In this document: in pieces, positions 1 to 6,061 of the stretch
Position numbering within the stretch: the stretch's first letter is position 1
How the letters are laid out: each line of letters opens with the position of its first letter
Assembly: GCA_903835145.1 (NCBI GenBank)
Contig: CAILMA010000417.1
Location: 1 to 6,189, forward strand
Length of the DNA stretch: 6,189 nt
Source of the DNA: an uncultured Bacteroidota bacterium
GTDB lineage: Bacteria > Bacteroidota > Bacteroidia > Chitinophagales > Chitinophagaceae
Reading direction: 5' to 3'
Translations under genes and position numbers: made by a program
Notes under the pieces: model-generated
What the model was told of the DNA's origin: nothing
Database searches by the model: none
Seen by the model: the letters and a program-made list of their open reading frames with translations, nothing else

Positions 1-57
1 ACCGACACCGTTAGTTAAAAAATATCCAATAGTATACTTAGCCAGTAAAATACGCAT
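1..57 (-). CDS. Possible N-terminal fragment of a leftward gene, unknown product
   Basis: On the minus strand an ATG at 57-55 opens a frame that stays open to the window edge and gives 19 residues (MRILLAKYTIGYFLTNGVG). An in-frame stop lies a few codons upstream of this ATG, and the A/T-rich leader is typical of Bacteroidota starts. Nineteen open codons could easily be chance and no family is recognisable. If real, the gene would be divergent from the dehydrogenase at 276, with a shared 218-base intergenic region (58-275) in which I see no other gene. Confidence 0.3.
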   Translation of the reverse strand, partial: MRILLAKYTIGYFLTNGVG

Positions 58-248
58 AAAATAAAAACAACTTTCTGTTTGAAGGTACAAGATTTATGAA
101 CTTCGTTGCAGCAATAAATGAACACATTCAGGTTCCGCGCCAATATTCCGTTACATCAAAAAAAAATGTTTTTTCTATCACCCGATTAACTTTTTTCACA
201 AACGTTTCTTTTCTCACGAACGCACTTAATATTCCAAACAAAATTAAT

Positions 249-256
249 TAGGTTTG
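249..256 (+). promoter_or_regulatory. Candidate -7 promoter element of the dehydrogenase gene
   Basis: TAGGTTTG matches the Bacteroidota -7 consensus TAnnTTTG exactly and lies 20 bases before the start codon, which would leave a leader of roughly a dozen bases. No TTTG or TTG is visible about 19 bases upstream, so the -33 half is missing or degenerate. This makes it weaker than the two promoters in the 1857-2207 region. Confidence 0.4.
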
Positions 257-275
257 CGTTCCTTAAACATAAATT

Positions 276-1349
276 ATGCAGCCATCAGTATTAGAATTAA
301 TGCAAAGTATGGGTCATGAGCAGGTGATGTTCTGCACCGATCCACATACCGGCCTCAACGCAATTATTGCCATACACAATACAACACTCGGGCCGTCACT
401 TGGTGGTACCCGTTTGTGGAACTATAACAGCCATGACGAAGCCATTATTGATGCGCTTCGCCTTAGCCGCGGCATGACCTACAAGTCGGCCATCAGCGGT
501 CTTAATCTGGGTGGGGGAAAAGCAGTATTGATAGGCGACGCCTCAAAACTGAAAAACGAAGCTTACTGGCGCAGGTATGGCCGCTTTGTTGATAACCTCG
601 GTGGCAAGTACATCACTGCCGAAGACGTGAACACTTCTTCAAAAGACATGGAGTATATAAGCATGGAAACCAAGCACGTAACCGGAGTTCCGGAATACCT
701 GGGCGGTAGCGGCGACCCTTCGCCGGTAACAGCTTATGGCGTGTATGTGGGTATGAAGGCCGCTTGTAAAAAAGTATATGGCAGCGATAGCCTCGCAGGC
801 AAAAAAGTACTCGTGCAGGGCGCTGGTAACGTAGGCCGCACGCTTATAGATCATATTATAGAAGAAGGTGGAAAGGTATTGCTCAGCGACATCAACGAGA
901 ACAACATAAAACTCGTTACCGCTAAACACAGCAGTGTTGAAGTCATCAACAATAACGATATATTTAGTCACGACTTTGATATCTATGCACCTTGCGCTCT
1001 TGGCGCCTCAGTGAATACAGAGAGCATCACCAAAATGAAATGTGCGGTGATAGCCGGCGCAGCCAATAACCAGCTTGCCGATGAAAACGTGCACGGACCT
1101 ATGCTGATTGAAAAAGGCATCACTTACGTACCCGACTTTCTTATTAACGCCGGCGGTATCATAAACATAAGCGTAGAAAGAGAAGGCTACAATCGCACAA
1201 GGGCTATTGCCATTGTAGATAAAATCTATGGCCGTACCCTCGAAAACTTTGAACTGGCTGAAAAAGAAAAAATACACAATCAACTTGCAGCTATGCGCAT
1301 GGCCGAAAAACGCATAAAAGACATAGCCCACGTAAAAACTGGCTTGTAA
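276..1349 (+). CDS. Leucine dehydrogenase-type (Glu/Leu/Phe/Val family) amino acid dehydrogenase
   Basis: This 357-residue protein has the usual length for bacterial leucine dehydrogenase, an NAD-dependent cytoplasmic enzyme that reversibly deaminates branched-chain L-amino acids to 2-oxo acids. Seen in the sequence: the N-terminal substrate domain has GPSLGGTR (39-46), a lysine at 70 and the glycine-rich GLNLGGGK (75-82). K70 and K82 correspond to the substrate-binding and catalytic lysines of the family, and D117 in TAEDVNT to the catalytic aspartate. The Rossmann fold carries GAGNVG (182-187), followed by an acidic D205 at the end of the second strand, which suggests NAD over NADP. INAGGIIN (290-297) is the conserved C-terminal substrate-pocket segment. 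L42 and A115 look more like leucine than phenylalanine dehydrogenase, but specificity is inferred. In Bacteroidota such enzymes link amino acid breakdown to precursors of iso-branched fatty acids. The first ATG fits the family N-terminus; no Shine-Dalgarno is seen. It stands alone, ended by the terminator at 1388. Confidence 0.93.
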   Translation: MQPSVLELMQSMGHEQVMFCTDPHTGLNAIIAIHNTTLGPSLGGTRLWNYNSHDEAIIDALRLSRGMTYKSAISGLNLGGGKAVLIGDASKLKNEAYWRRYGRFVDNLGGKYITAEDVNTSSKDMEYISMETKHVTGVPEYLGGSGDPSPVTAYGVYVGMKAACKKVYGSDSLAGKKVLVQGAGNVGRTLIDHIIEEGGKVLLSDINENNIKLVTAKHSSVEVINNNDIFSHDFDIYAPCALGASVNTESITKMKCAVIAGAANNQLADENVHGPMLIEKGITYVPDFLINAGGIINISVEREGYNRTRAIAIVDKIYGRTLENFELAEKEKIHNQLAAMRMAEKRIKDIAHVKTGL

Positions 1350-1387
1350 TATCTGAGTATCAACAGTACCCAAAACATAAAACAAAT

Positions 1388-1428
1388 AAAAAACCGGAAG
1401 AATGCATTTGCTTTCTTCCGGTTTTTTT
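1388..1428. terminator. Bidirectional intrinsic terminator between convergent genes
   Basis: A perfect 15-base-pair inverted repeat (1388-1402 with 1413-1427) has the core CCGGAAGAA / TTCTTCCGG, a 10-base loop, an A-run on the left and a T-run on the right. Read in either direction, the hairpin is followed by a U-tract. It therefore suits both the dehydrogenase (stop at 1349) and the convergent FKBP gene (stop at 1449). Confidence 0.92.
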
Positions 1429-1448
1429 ATGTCATTATTTGAGCAATT

Positions 1449-1856
1449 TTAGTTCACGCCGAGCAATTCCACTTCAAATATAAGTGTAGAGTTTGGCCCT
1501 ATTGTCGCACCTACCTGGCGGTCGCCGTAGCCAAGGTGCGGAGGAATAAAGAAACGCCACTTGCTGCCCGTAGCCATCAATTGCAGGCCTTCAGTCCAGC
1601 CCTTTATCACTTGGTTGAGTGGGAACGATGCTGGCTTACCGCGCTGCACCGAGCTATCAAAAATAGTCCCGTTGATCATGGTACCATGATAATGGCAATT
1701 CACCATGCTTGTGGCGGATGGTTTAGGGCCAGTGCCCTCAGTTATCACTTCGTATTGCAAACCGCTTGGCAACTCAGTTACGCCCGGTTTCAGCTTGTTC
1801 GCTGCTAAAAAATCCTGCCCTTCTTTAAGGTTCGCAGCTGCTTTTTCTGTTTTCAT
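1449..1856 (-). CDS. FKBP-type peptidyl-prolyl cis-trans isomerase, short FklB-like form
   Basis: This 135-residue protein should catalyse prolyl cis-trans isomerisation during protein folding. Residues ~45-135 form one complete FKBP domain. Active-site-type residues are visible: Y56 in CHYHGT, F66-D67 in TIFDSS, F78, V83-I84 in NQVIKGW, W87, Y110 in HLGYGD and F127 in LIFEVELL. Residues ~10-40 (GQDFLAANK, LPSGLQYEVI) resemble only the last part of the FKBP_N helical domain that precedes the catalytic domain in FklB/Mip/FkpA proteins, so this is an N-terminally short version of a usually ~200-residue protein. There is no signal peptide or lipobox, so it is probably cytoplasmic. The ATG at 1856 is the only good start: the frame closes at a stop at 1896-1898 with no start codon between. 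It has its own promoter (1948-1978) and a leader of ~85 bases, and shares the terminator at 1388. Confidence 0.93.
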   Translation of the reverse strand: MKTEKAAANLKEGQDFLAANKLKPGVTELPSGLQYEVITEGTGPKPSATSMVNCHYHGTMINGTIFDSSVQRGKPASFPLNQVIKGWTEGLQLMATGSKWRFFIPPHLGYGDRQVGATIGPNSTLIFEVELLGVN

Positions 1857-1947
1857 TCCAAATAATTTATCTGCTAGCTCATAAAATATATTACTTTATA
1901 AATTCAATGATTATACCTTTAAATACAAAAATTCATAATCAACTTTT

Positions 1948-1978
1948 CAAAGGTAGAATTGTTCTTTTGAATGACAAA
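1948..1978 (-). promoter_or_regulatory. Bacteroidota-type promoter for the FKBP gene
   Basis: On the minus strand TTTG (1978-1975) is followed after exactly 19 bases by TACCTTTG (1955-1948), a full match to the Bacteroidota consensus TTTG-N19-TAnnTTTG. Transcription would begin near 1942, giving a leader of about 85 bases before the FKBP ATG. That is long for these genomes and leaves room for post-transcriptional control, but I see no recognisable riboswitch in it. Confidence 0.75.
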
Positions 1979-1999
1979 TTTTACCTGTAAAAATCTTTT

Positions 2000-2067
2000 G
2001 CACCTACTGCTGGTCAAAATCGGTTTTTAAGAAGGTGCTTAAAAGTAGGCGCTAATATTCAAGCAGT
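2000..2067. repeat. Inverted-repeat cluster with alternative pairings
   Basis: GCACCTACT (2000-2008) is nearly complementary to AGTAGGCGC (2044-2052, one mismatch). Its first six bases also match AGGTGC (2033-2038) perfectly, and ACTGCT (2006-2011) matches AGCAGT (2062-2067). The arms overlap, so only some pairings can form at once. The element sits between the divergent promoters, so a DNA-level role or chance is more likely than an RNA fold. Confidence 0.3.
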
Positions 2068-2123
2068 GTCTTTTTAACGCCACAGAATAATATAATAAAT
2101 AATTTGTTTTTGTGCATGCTGGT

Positions 2124-2152
2124 TGAGCAACAAATGGCGGAATGTTTGCTCA
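2124..2152. repeat. Inverted repeat upstream of the lipoprotein promoter (possible operator)
   Basis: TGAGCAA (2124-2130) and TTGCTCA (2146-2152) form a perfect 7-base inverted repeat with a 15-base spacer, ending 4 bases before the -33 element at 2156. The position suits an activator or repressor site, but a 7-base match alone is weak evidence. Confidence 0.3.
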
Positions 2153-2155
2153 TTA

Positions 2156-2186
2156 TTTGCATAAGAGAAATGCAATTGTATCTTTA
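2156..2186 (+). promoter_or_regulatory. Bacteroidota-type promoter for the lipoprotein gene
   Basis: TTTG (2156-2159) is followed after exactly 19 bases by TATCTTTA (2179-2186), which differs from TAnnTTTG only in the last base. Transcription should start near 2192, leaving a leader of about 16 bases before the ATG at 2208. It lies inside the upstream extension of the lipoprotein reading frame, so it independently argues against the earlier ATG at 2142. A 6-base inverted repeat, TTGCAT / ATGCAA (2157-2162 and 2170-2175), overlaps the -33 and the spacer and could be a repressor site. Confidence 0.65.
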
Positions 2187-2207
2187 CTTTTCAAAACATT
2201 TTTTGGT

Positions 2208-2702
2208 ATGAAAAAGCCTATTTATATAGCATTGATATGCGGTTTATTTATTAGTAGCTGCACAAAAACGGATAACAGCAACTCTTTTCCGAACACGCTG
2301 ACGATACTTGATGATGGCTATGATTTGACGATGAAAAGTACAAGCCCTGTATCGAGCGAAGATGTTGTAACGGTTACGATGCAAAAAACCTCAAGTTCAT
2401 CGCAATTGATCATCAATGCGTTCAATACATCGAGCCACAAACAATATAGCATGAACCTGAATGCGTATGGTAGTTATCTGGGGAAAGGTTTGTTTACACA
2501 ATCTGGCACCAACACTCCCGGCAATCAGCTGGTGGAGTATTTCCAGAATGGACAGACCTATAGTATTGACAGTGCGGCGGTGCAGGTTGATGCCAATGGA
2601 TATAATTACATTGGTGGTACGTTTACCATGTACCTGAGCAACACTAACGGCTCAAAGAGAGTAACTGGGGCATTTTCATCCTACAGCCCAATATTTGAGT
2701 AA
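2208..2702 (+). CDS. Small secreted lipoprotein, Bacteroidota-specific type
   Basis: The 164-residue product starts with a short type II signal peptide: MKKPIYIALICGLFISSC, with basic residues at 2-3, a hydrophobic core and a lipobox ISSC that makes C18 the lipidated cysteine. After the cysteine comes a polar TKTDNSNS linker, without the strongly acidic run that marks many surface-exported Bacteroidota lipoproteins. The mature part is Ser/Thr/Asn-rich and probably beta-stranded. Near the C-terminus GGTFTMYLSN...RVTGAFSSY (about 138-160) has the spaced G-x-F pattern of small Bacteroidota lipoproteins of the DUF6252 type; this assignment is tentative and the function unknown. The frame is open back to an ATG at 2142, but that would bury the signal peptide behind 22 residues and include the promoter, so 2208 is chosen. 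It is a single-gene unit with its own promoter and terminator. Confidence 0.82.
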   Translation: MKKPIYIALICGLFISSCTKTDNSNSFPNTLTILDDGYDLTMKSTSPVSSEDVVTVTMQKTSSSSQLIINAFNTSSHKQYSMNLNAYGSYLGKGLFTQSGTNTPGNQLVEYFQNGQTYSIDSAAVQVDANGYNYIGGTFTMYLSNTNGSKRVTGAFSSYSPIFE

Positions 2703-2729
2703 AGATCGTTTAGTAAACAGATTTATATA

Positions 2730-2754
2730 GCGGCCCCGGCGGGCCGCTTTTTTT
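2730..2754 (+). terminator. Intrinsic terminator of the lipoprotein gene
   Basis: GCGGCCC (2730-2736) and GGGCCGC (2741-2747) form a perfect 7-base-pair GC stem with the loop CGGC, followed directly by seven T residues. It begins 28 bases after the lipoprotein stop codon. Confidence 0.92.
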
Positions 2755-2969
2755 ATGGATGTGGGTAGCGCGGTTTATCCCGGGGCGGTGGCCCGGCTGA
2801 GCGATTGAACCCCTACATGGTTGTTTTTTTTACCGGCGTTGCACCGCTATGCCGGGGCATCCCAATTGCAAATCGGGACGAGAGCGTCCAGGTAGGTAGC
2901 GGATGTAGCGTTTTCGAACGCAACGAAGGCGGACCGTCTATCCTGGGGATTGTATCAGCAAAAGGCCAA
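2755..2969. repeat. GC-rich, hairpin-rich non-coding element; candidate dispersed repeat or structured RNA
   Basis: This ~215-base stretch between two terminators is unusually GC-rich (about 59% over 2761-2940) and packed with short hairpins: CCGGG/CCCGG near 2780-2797, AACC/GGTT near 2808-2821 followed by eight T residues, CCGGC/GCCGG near 2833-2855, GGACG-AGAG-CGTCC (2876-2889) and GCGTT-TTCG-AACGC (2908-2921). A TTG-started frame of 67 codons crosses it (2805-3008), but it runs through the hairpins into the terminator at 2970 and gives a low-complexity, family-less peptide, so I do not call it a gene. Structure and position suggest a REP-like or other interspersed repeat that has settled in intergenic space, or a small structured RNA. 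Neither can be proved from one copy, and the true ends are unknown. Confidence 0.45.
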
Positions 2970-3010
2970 AATCAAAAATGGCTGCCTTTTCGGGGCAGCC
3001 ATTTTTGATT
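2970..3010. terminator. Long perfect hairpin, terminator of the surface protein gene
   Basis: A perfect 17-base-pair inverted repeat (2970-2986 with 2994-3010) has the core GGCTGCC/GGCAGCC, a 7-base loop and AT-rich lower arms. On the minus strand the GC core is followed by ATTTTTGATTTT, giving a U-rich tail 18 bases after the surface protein stop. The plus-strand reading is nearly symmetrical, so it may also stop transcripts arriving from the left. Confidence 0.85.
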
Positions 3011-3027
3011 AATATTTGTTAAACAGT

Positions 3028-4821
3028 TTATTCTTTTATCAATCTCTGAACAACCTTCTGATTGCCCTGAGTAAGCTCTACCATGTAGACGCCTGATGCG
3101 AAGTTGCCGAGTGGAACGCTTACGCTGCCATTCTGCTTCATGCCAAGGTTATCATTATAGATGCTGATACCAGATAAATCAAGTACTCTGATGCTCACCA
3201 TGTCCTTGGTACCAGATGTGAAATTGATCTTCACTTCGTCGGTAGCAGGGTTAGGCATCATAGTAACCTGTAGGCCTTTATTCTGAGCAGCAACTACGTC
3301 GGCAGGAGCAACGCTCAATTCGAACCTGTTCTCGCCCTGAGTGTTGTTGTCAGCTGTAACGTTGAACCTGTACTCTGTACCCTGCTGCAACAATACATAT
3401 TGTTTCAGGAGTTTATCATGCAGGTAAACTTTGCCGCCGTTAGGCACTGCCATTCCTTCTGATTTGATGATGTATTCCTGAGCATAACTGCTGGTGAAAC
3501 CGAGTGGCACAACAGATTCAGCTTTGTAAGGACGGGCATCTATTGACAGTTTGTGGCTATCAGATGACAAGCTGTAGAAGTTAACGTCAGCAGCACCGCT
3601 TGGTTTGGCAGCATCGTAATCGTTGTCTTCTTCGTTAGTAGCATTGTCATTGAACTTCACATAAGTCATATCGTAAGGATGGTAGTTAGCATCATAAACA
3701 ACAAGCGAAATGTACTCTGGAATTGTTTTCAACAGGTTAGAAGTAGCAGTTGCCGATTTGTTAGCCTCTGTGAAATTCAGCTGAACAGAATCTGCAGCTG
3801 CACGTACCTGGAAGCAATTCTGAGCCTGTAAGTAATAAGGACTTGGCGCACCAACACCTATTGGGAATACCTGGAACTGACCAGCAGTACCGAGGTATGG
3901 ATTCCACAAGTAGAAACCTGTACCAGTGATGCGACCAGCAGCCTTAGCGTTGTAAACCACGGTACCGATATCAACAGCTGATGGATAAGGGTTACCCACC
4001 ATGTTGTAATCCTGATTAGCGCCAGTGCCCTTGCAGAGGTAAACGTTTTGGTTACCCTGGTTAAGAGGCCCCCACATGCCTATCACAGTTGGGTCAATTA
4101 CAACGTAAGGACCATAACCGAGGCCTTCGCCCTTAGAACCACGATAGAATATACGGATACCCTGATATTTCTTAAACCTGTTGCTGTCAATTGTAGTGTA
4201 AGCGCTTGCAAACTGCCTCCAACCCGGATCAGAAGGATTAGCAGAATTACCAACATATGGGTTGTAACGGAATGCAGAAGATGCATTAGAAGTGGTTGTG
4301 GTAAATCCATTCGATGCGCCACCAGGGCCAGTTACGTCGATGTAATTTTCGATTTGGCTAAGTGGAATGTAGTTGCTGAACGGATGAGCCCAGAAGCGGT
4401 AAGCGCGACGACCCCAGCCTATGTACTGCATTACTCTTACATTACCTGTGATTACAGAACCGGAAGAAGGCAATGAAGCTACACGAGCAGTGATGGTAGA
4501 ATCAGAATTCAATACGACGCTATCCAGCGTATACAGGGTACCAGATGTTACAGATAATGTATTTCCGACAGTTAGACGTGATACAGTATCAAGCGAAGCA
4601 CCTGTGGCATTGTTTAAGTCGAAATTAGTAACCGTACCAATGCCGGACACCAACTGAGGAGCAGTACCGTTCATGCTTAAAGTACCGGTACCAGAAACTG
4701 TACCATTATTAGACAATGTACCATGAACGTTAAGTACTGATGCTGCACCAATTGTAACAACAGCACCAGAAGCTATTGTAAGGCTTTTTGCTGACCCGGA
4801 TGAGGATGCAGCGATAACCGG
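3028..4821 (-). CDS. T9SS-sorted surface protein, C-terminal part (downstream of frameshift)
   Basis: About 597 native residues run from the frameshift to the stop; counted below is the 562-residue stretch from codon 4716. The first ~60 residues continue a beta-helix-like N/G/T-rich region (SNNGTVSGTGTLSMNG). Then comes a Bacteroidota secreted-protein module, typified by GNVRVMQYIG (93-102), RRAYRFWAHPF (105-115) and MVGNPYPSAVD (239-249), followed by a beta-rich domain ending in FELSV. Residues ~486-562 form a type A T9SS C-terminal sorting domain: PNPATDEVKINF, IRVLDLSG, LGNFASGVYMVEL and the basic end QKVVQRLIKE. Such domains direct transport across the outer membrane and are normally cleaved, with the protein released or fixed to the cell surface. 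The frame has no credible start of its own: TTG at 4716 is an internal codon, and the native frame continues to ~4821, where it joins the upstream part at 4821-6059. Confidence 0.88.
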   Translation of the reverse strand, partial: PVIAASSSGSAKSLTIASGAVVTIGAASVLNVHGTLSNNGTVSGTGTLSMNGTAPQLVSGIGTVTNFDLNNATGASLDTVSRLTVGNTLSVTSGTLYTLDSVVLNSDSTITARVASLPSSGSVITGNVRVMQYIGWGRRAYRFWAHPFSNYIPLSQIENYIDVTGPGGASNGFTTTTSNASSAFRYNPYVGNSANPSDPGWRQFASAYTTIDSNRFKKYQGIRIFYRGSKGEGLGYGPYVVIDPTVIGMWGPLNQGNQNVYLCKGTGANQDYNMVGNPYPSAVDIGTVVYNAKAAGRITGTGFYLWNPYLGTAGQFQVFPIGVGAPSPYYLQAQNCFQVRAAADSVQLNFTEANKSATATSNLLKTIPEYISLVVYDANYHPYDMTYVKFNDNATNEEDNDYDAAKPSGAADVNFYSLSSDSHKLSIDARPYKAESVVPLGFTSSYAQEYIIKSEGMAVPNGGKVYLHDKLLKQYVLLQQGTEYRFNVTADNNTQGENRFELSVAPADVVAAQNKGLQVTMMPNPATDEVKINFTSGTKDMVSIRVLDLSGISIYNDNLGMKQNGSVSVPLGNFASGVYMVELTQGNQKVVQRLIKE

Positions 4822-6059
4822 CGAGTGGCAGTACCAGAAGGAATTATGACATTATATGATGTTGTTGGTACGAATCCGCAGGACCAGTTGCTTGCTGTAT
4901 TCCAATCGGACTCAGAGCCTGTAGTACCACCTACCCATGTCATTGGGTTTGGTGTGAGCGTTACGGTAGAGTCGATTGTAGTAGAACAAACGATGTTGTA
5001 AGCAGTGAGCAGCTCATAAGTGTGTGTACCGGAAATAACACCTGCACTTATTGTGTACGTGCCGCCGGTAAGCGCACCTGTAACCGGAGCACCACCATCT
5101 ATACTATAAGCAACTGATGCACCGGAGGTACCTGCAAACACAATGGTAGCAGAATCGCCTGCGCAAGGTGCAGTAGCAGATGTAATAGATGCGGTAGGAT
5201 GTGCAAATACCGTTACACTGAATGCATAGGTACCGCTTGTGCAATAGCCATTAGATACTGAGAGTGTACCCGTATAAGTATTTGCAGCGCCAGTTGGAAT
5301 AACCAGATTAATAGAACCACCGGTTAAGGTAGCACCAGCAACGTTAGTGAAACCATCGGTAAGGGCAGCGGAACTGTACGTGATGCTGTAAGTAGTAGGT
5401 GAACCGCTTGCACCAGAGTAGGTGATAGTGGCAGATGTTGTAGGCTGACACACAGATGGGTTAGCACCGAGTGTAATGGACGGTGTATTGTAAACTGTAT
5501 CTCCGGCCAAAGTGATAGAACAACCAGATAATGTAGCCAATATAGCATAGTTGCCAGCAGCGGTTTGTGTACCGAAGTCGAGCGCAGAGCCTGTGCCTAT
5601 AACAGATGAACCGACAGTAGAAGCGCCATTGTATAACTGGTAAGTAACGCCTGAAGTAGAGCCAAATAAGCCAACATCGACGCCAGCTGCGCTGCAGCCA
5701 TTACCGCCCGTTACTACGAACGTAGCAGGTGCAGGAGCTATAACCGATGAACCAGACATAGTAGTAGTACAGCCCGTGCCGTTAGTACCGATAATAGTAT
5801 ATGTACCAGCAACACTGATAGTACCGAAGCTGATAGCAGAACCCGTGCCTGATACCGTTGCACCACCGGTACTGCCGTTGAACAACTGATAAGTAACACC
5901 AGATTGTGAGCCAGACAGGCCAATAACTATACCAGCAGAAGCGCAACCGCTACCGCCAGTGAGTGTATATGTAGTAGGCACTGGCGCAATAGAAAGTGTA
6001 GTACTGCCAGACATAGTAGCTGTGCAACCGGTTGTAGCATTGGTAGCTAAAACTGTGAA
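4773..6059 (-). CDS. T9SS surface protein, repeat region (upstream of frameshift), partial
   Basis: This is the N-terminal-side part of the same secreted protein; its true start and signal peptide lie outside the window or were lost at the junction near 6055. It consists of Ser/Thr/Gly/Ala-rich Ig-like beta-sandwich repeats with regularly placed cysteines. Two ~82-residue repeats are clear (5481-5972), preceded by the tail of a third (TVLATNATTGC), then two more divergent modules rich in TITYSG and YSIDGG motifs. It closes with the common Bacteroidota motif TWVGGTTGSESDWNTASNWSCGFVP...VIIPSG. After codon 4823-4821 the frame is wrong: the last 15 residues before the stop at 4773 are basic and unlike the rest. 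The minus-strand frame also stays open to the right of 6059, but those codons are antisense to rodA and are not part of this protein. The likely role is adhesion or another cell-surface function, inferred from architecture only. Confidence 0.82.
   Translation of the reverse strand, partial: FTVLATNATTGCTATMSGSTTLSIAPVPTTYTLTGGSGCASAGIVIGLSGSQSGVTYQLFNGSTGGATVSGTGSAISFGTISVAGTYTIIGTNGTGCTTTMSGSSVIAPAPATFVVTGGNGCSAAGVDVGLFGSTSGVTYQLYNGASTVGSSVIGTGSALDFGTQTAAGNYAILATLSGCSITLAGDTVYNTPSITLGANPSVCQPTTSATITYSGASGSPTTYSITYSSAALTDGFTNVAGATLTGGSINLVIPTGAANTYTGTLSVSNGYCTSGTYAFSVTVFAHPTASITSATAPCAGDSATIVFAGTSGASVAYSIDGGAPVTGALTGGTYTISAGVISGTHTYELLTAYNIVCSTTIDSTVTLTPNPMTWVGGTTGSESDWNTASNWSCGFVPTTSYNVIIPSGTATRRLSLHPHPGQQKALQ
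4818..4823 (-). other. Single-base frameshift inside the surface protein gene
   Basis: On the minus strand the sequence reads ACT CGC CGG TTA, giving T-R-R-L and a stop 15 codons later. Moving to the other frame here gives PVIAASSSGSAKSLTIASGA, which continues without interruption into the downstream part and matches the usual IIPSG...PVI...LTIASGA pattern of such proteins. One extra C (CGCCCGG for CGCCGG) would restore T-R-P-V-I exactly, so a one-base loss in a C/G run is the simplest explanation. It may be a sequencing error or a real mutation. Confidence 0.85.
5481..5972 (-). repeat. Two tandem ~82-residue Ig-like repeats in the surface protein
   Basis: Unit A (5972-5724) and unit B (5723-5481) align along their whole length at protein level. 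Each opens with a TGG-x-GC-x-x-AG motif, has GVTYQL-[FY]-NG in the middle and GTGSA-[IL]-x-FGT near the end, and closes with a glycine-cysteine pair plus a short T/S/G strand. Unit lengths are 83 and 81 residues. The segment just upstream (TVLATNATTGCTATMSGS) is the end of a third unit, so the array continued beyond the junction. DNA identity is only partial, so the duplication is not recent. Confidence 0.8.
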
Positions 6060-6061
6060 TG
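6047..6061. other. Junction between surface protein gene and rodA
   Basis: Left of this point the minus strand encodes surface-protein repeat (TVLATNATTGC). Right of it the plus strand encodes RodA. The bases CTAAAACTGTGAATG can be read as part of either: minus-strand T-V-L-A of the repeat, or plus-strand K-T-V-N, plausible just before the RodA GAxxW motif. GC content drops from about 48% (5941-6060) to 38% (6061-6189). This pattern of overlap at a short shared sequence is typical of a chimeric assembly join or microhomology-mediated rearrangement. Confidence 0.7.

Larger units (their letters stand above)
1857..2207. other. Divergent intergenic region between the FKBP and lipoprotein genes
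   Basis: This 351-base AT-rich gap holds no convincing gene. It contains one Bacteroidota-type promoter firing left (1948-1978), one firing right (2156-2186), inverted repeats near 2000-2067 and 2124-2175, and otherwise nothing recognisable. The two predicted transcription starts are about 250 bases apart, so the central part (about 1980-2150) is probably transcribed from neither promoter. Confidence 0.6.

Noticed and set aside
639..1385. Minus-strand open frames opposite the dehydrogenase
   Set aside because: They are antisense to conserved catalytic regions and show no independent start signals or motifs.
2142..2207. Upstream ATG extension of the lipoprotein gene
   Set aside because: It would place 22 residues before a complete lipoprotein signal peptide, and the region contains the promoter, so it is probably not transcribed as coding sequence.
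2805..3008. 67-codon plus-strand frame starting at TTG
   Set aside because: It starts at a rare codon, crosses a series of hairpins, ends inside the terminator stem at 2970-3010, has no promoter and yields a peptide with no recognisable family.
4048..4657. Plus-strand open frames antisense to the surface protein
   Set aside because: Composition is unlike a real protein, no family motif is present, and they lie fully opposite a gene with clear domains.
4714..4716. TTG at 4716 as the start of a separate T9SS gene
   Set aside because: The frame and the repeat-like sequence continue smoothly upstream to the frameshift near 4821, so this is an internal leucine codon.
5481..5972. CRISPR-like or satellite DNA repeat array
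   Set aside because: The periodicity is ~245 bases, in frame, and reflects repeated protein domains with only partial DNA identity.
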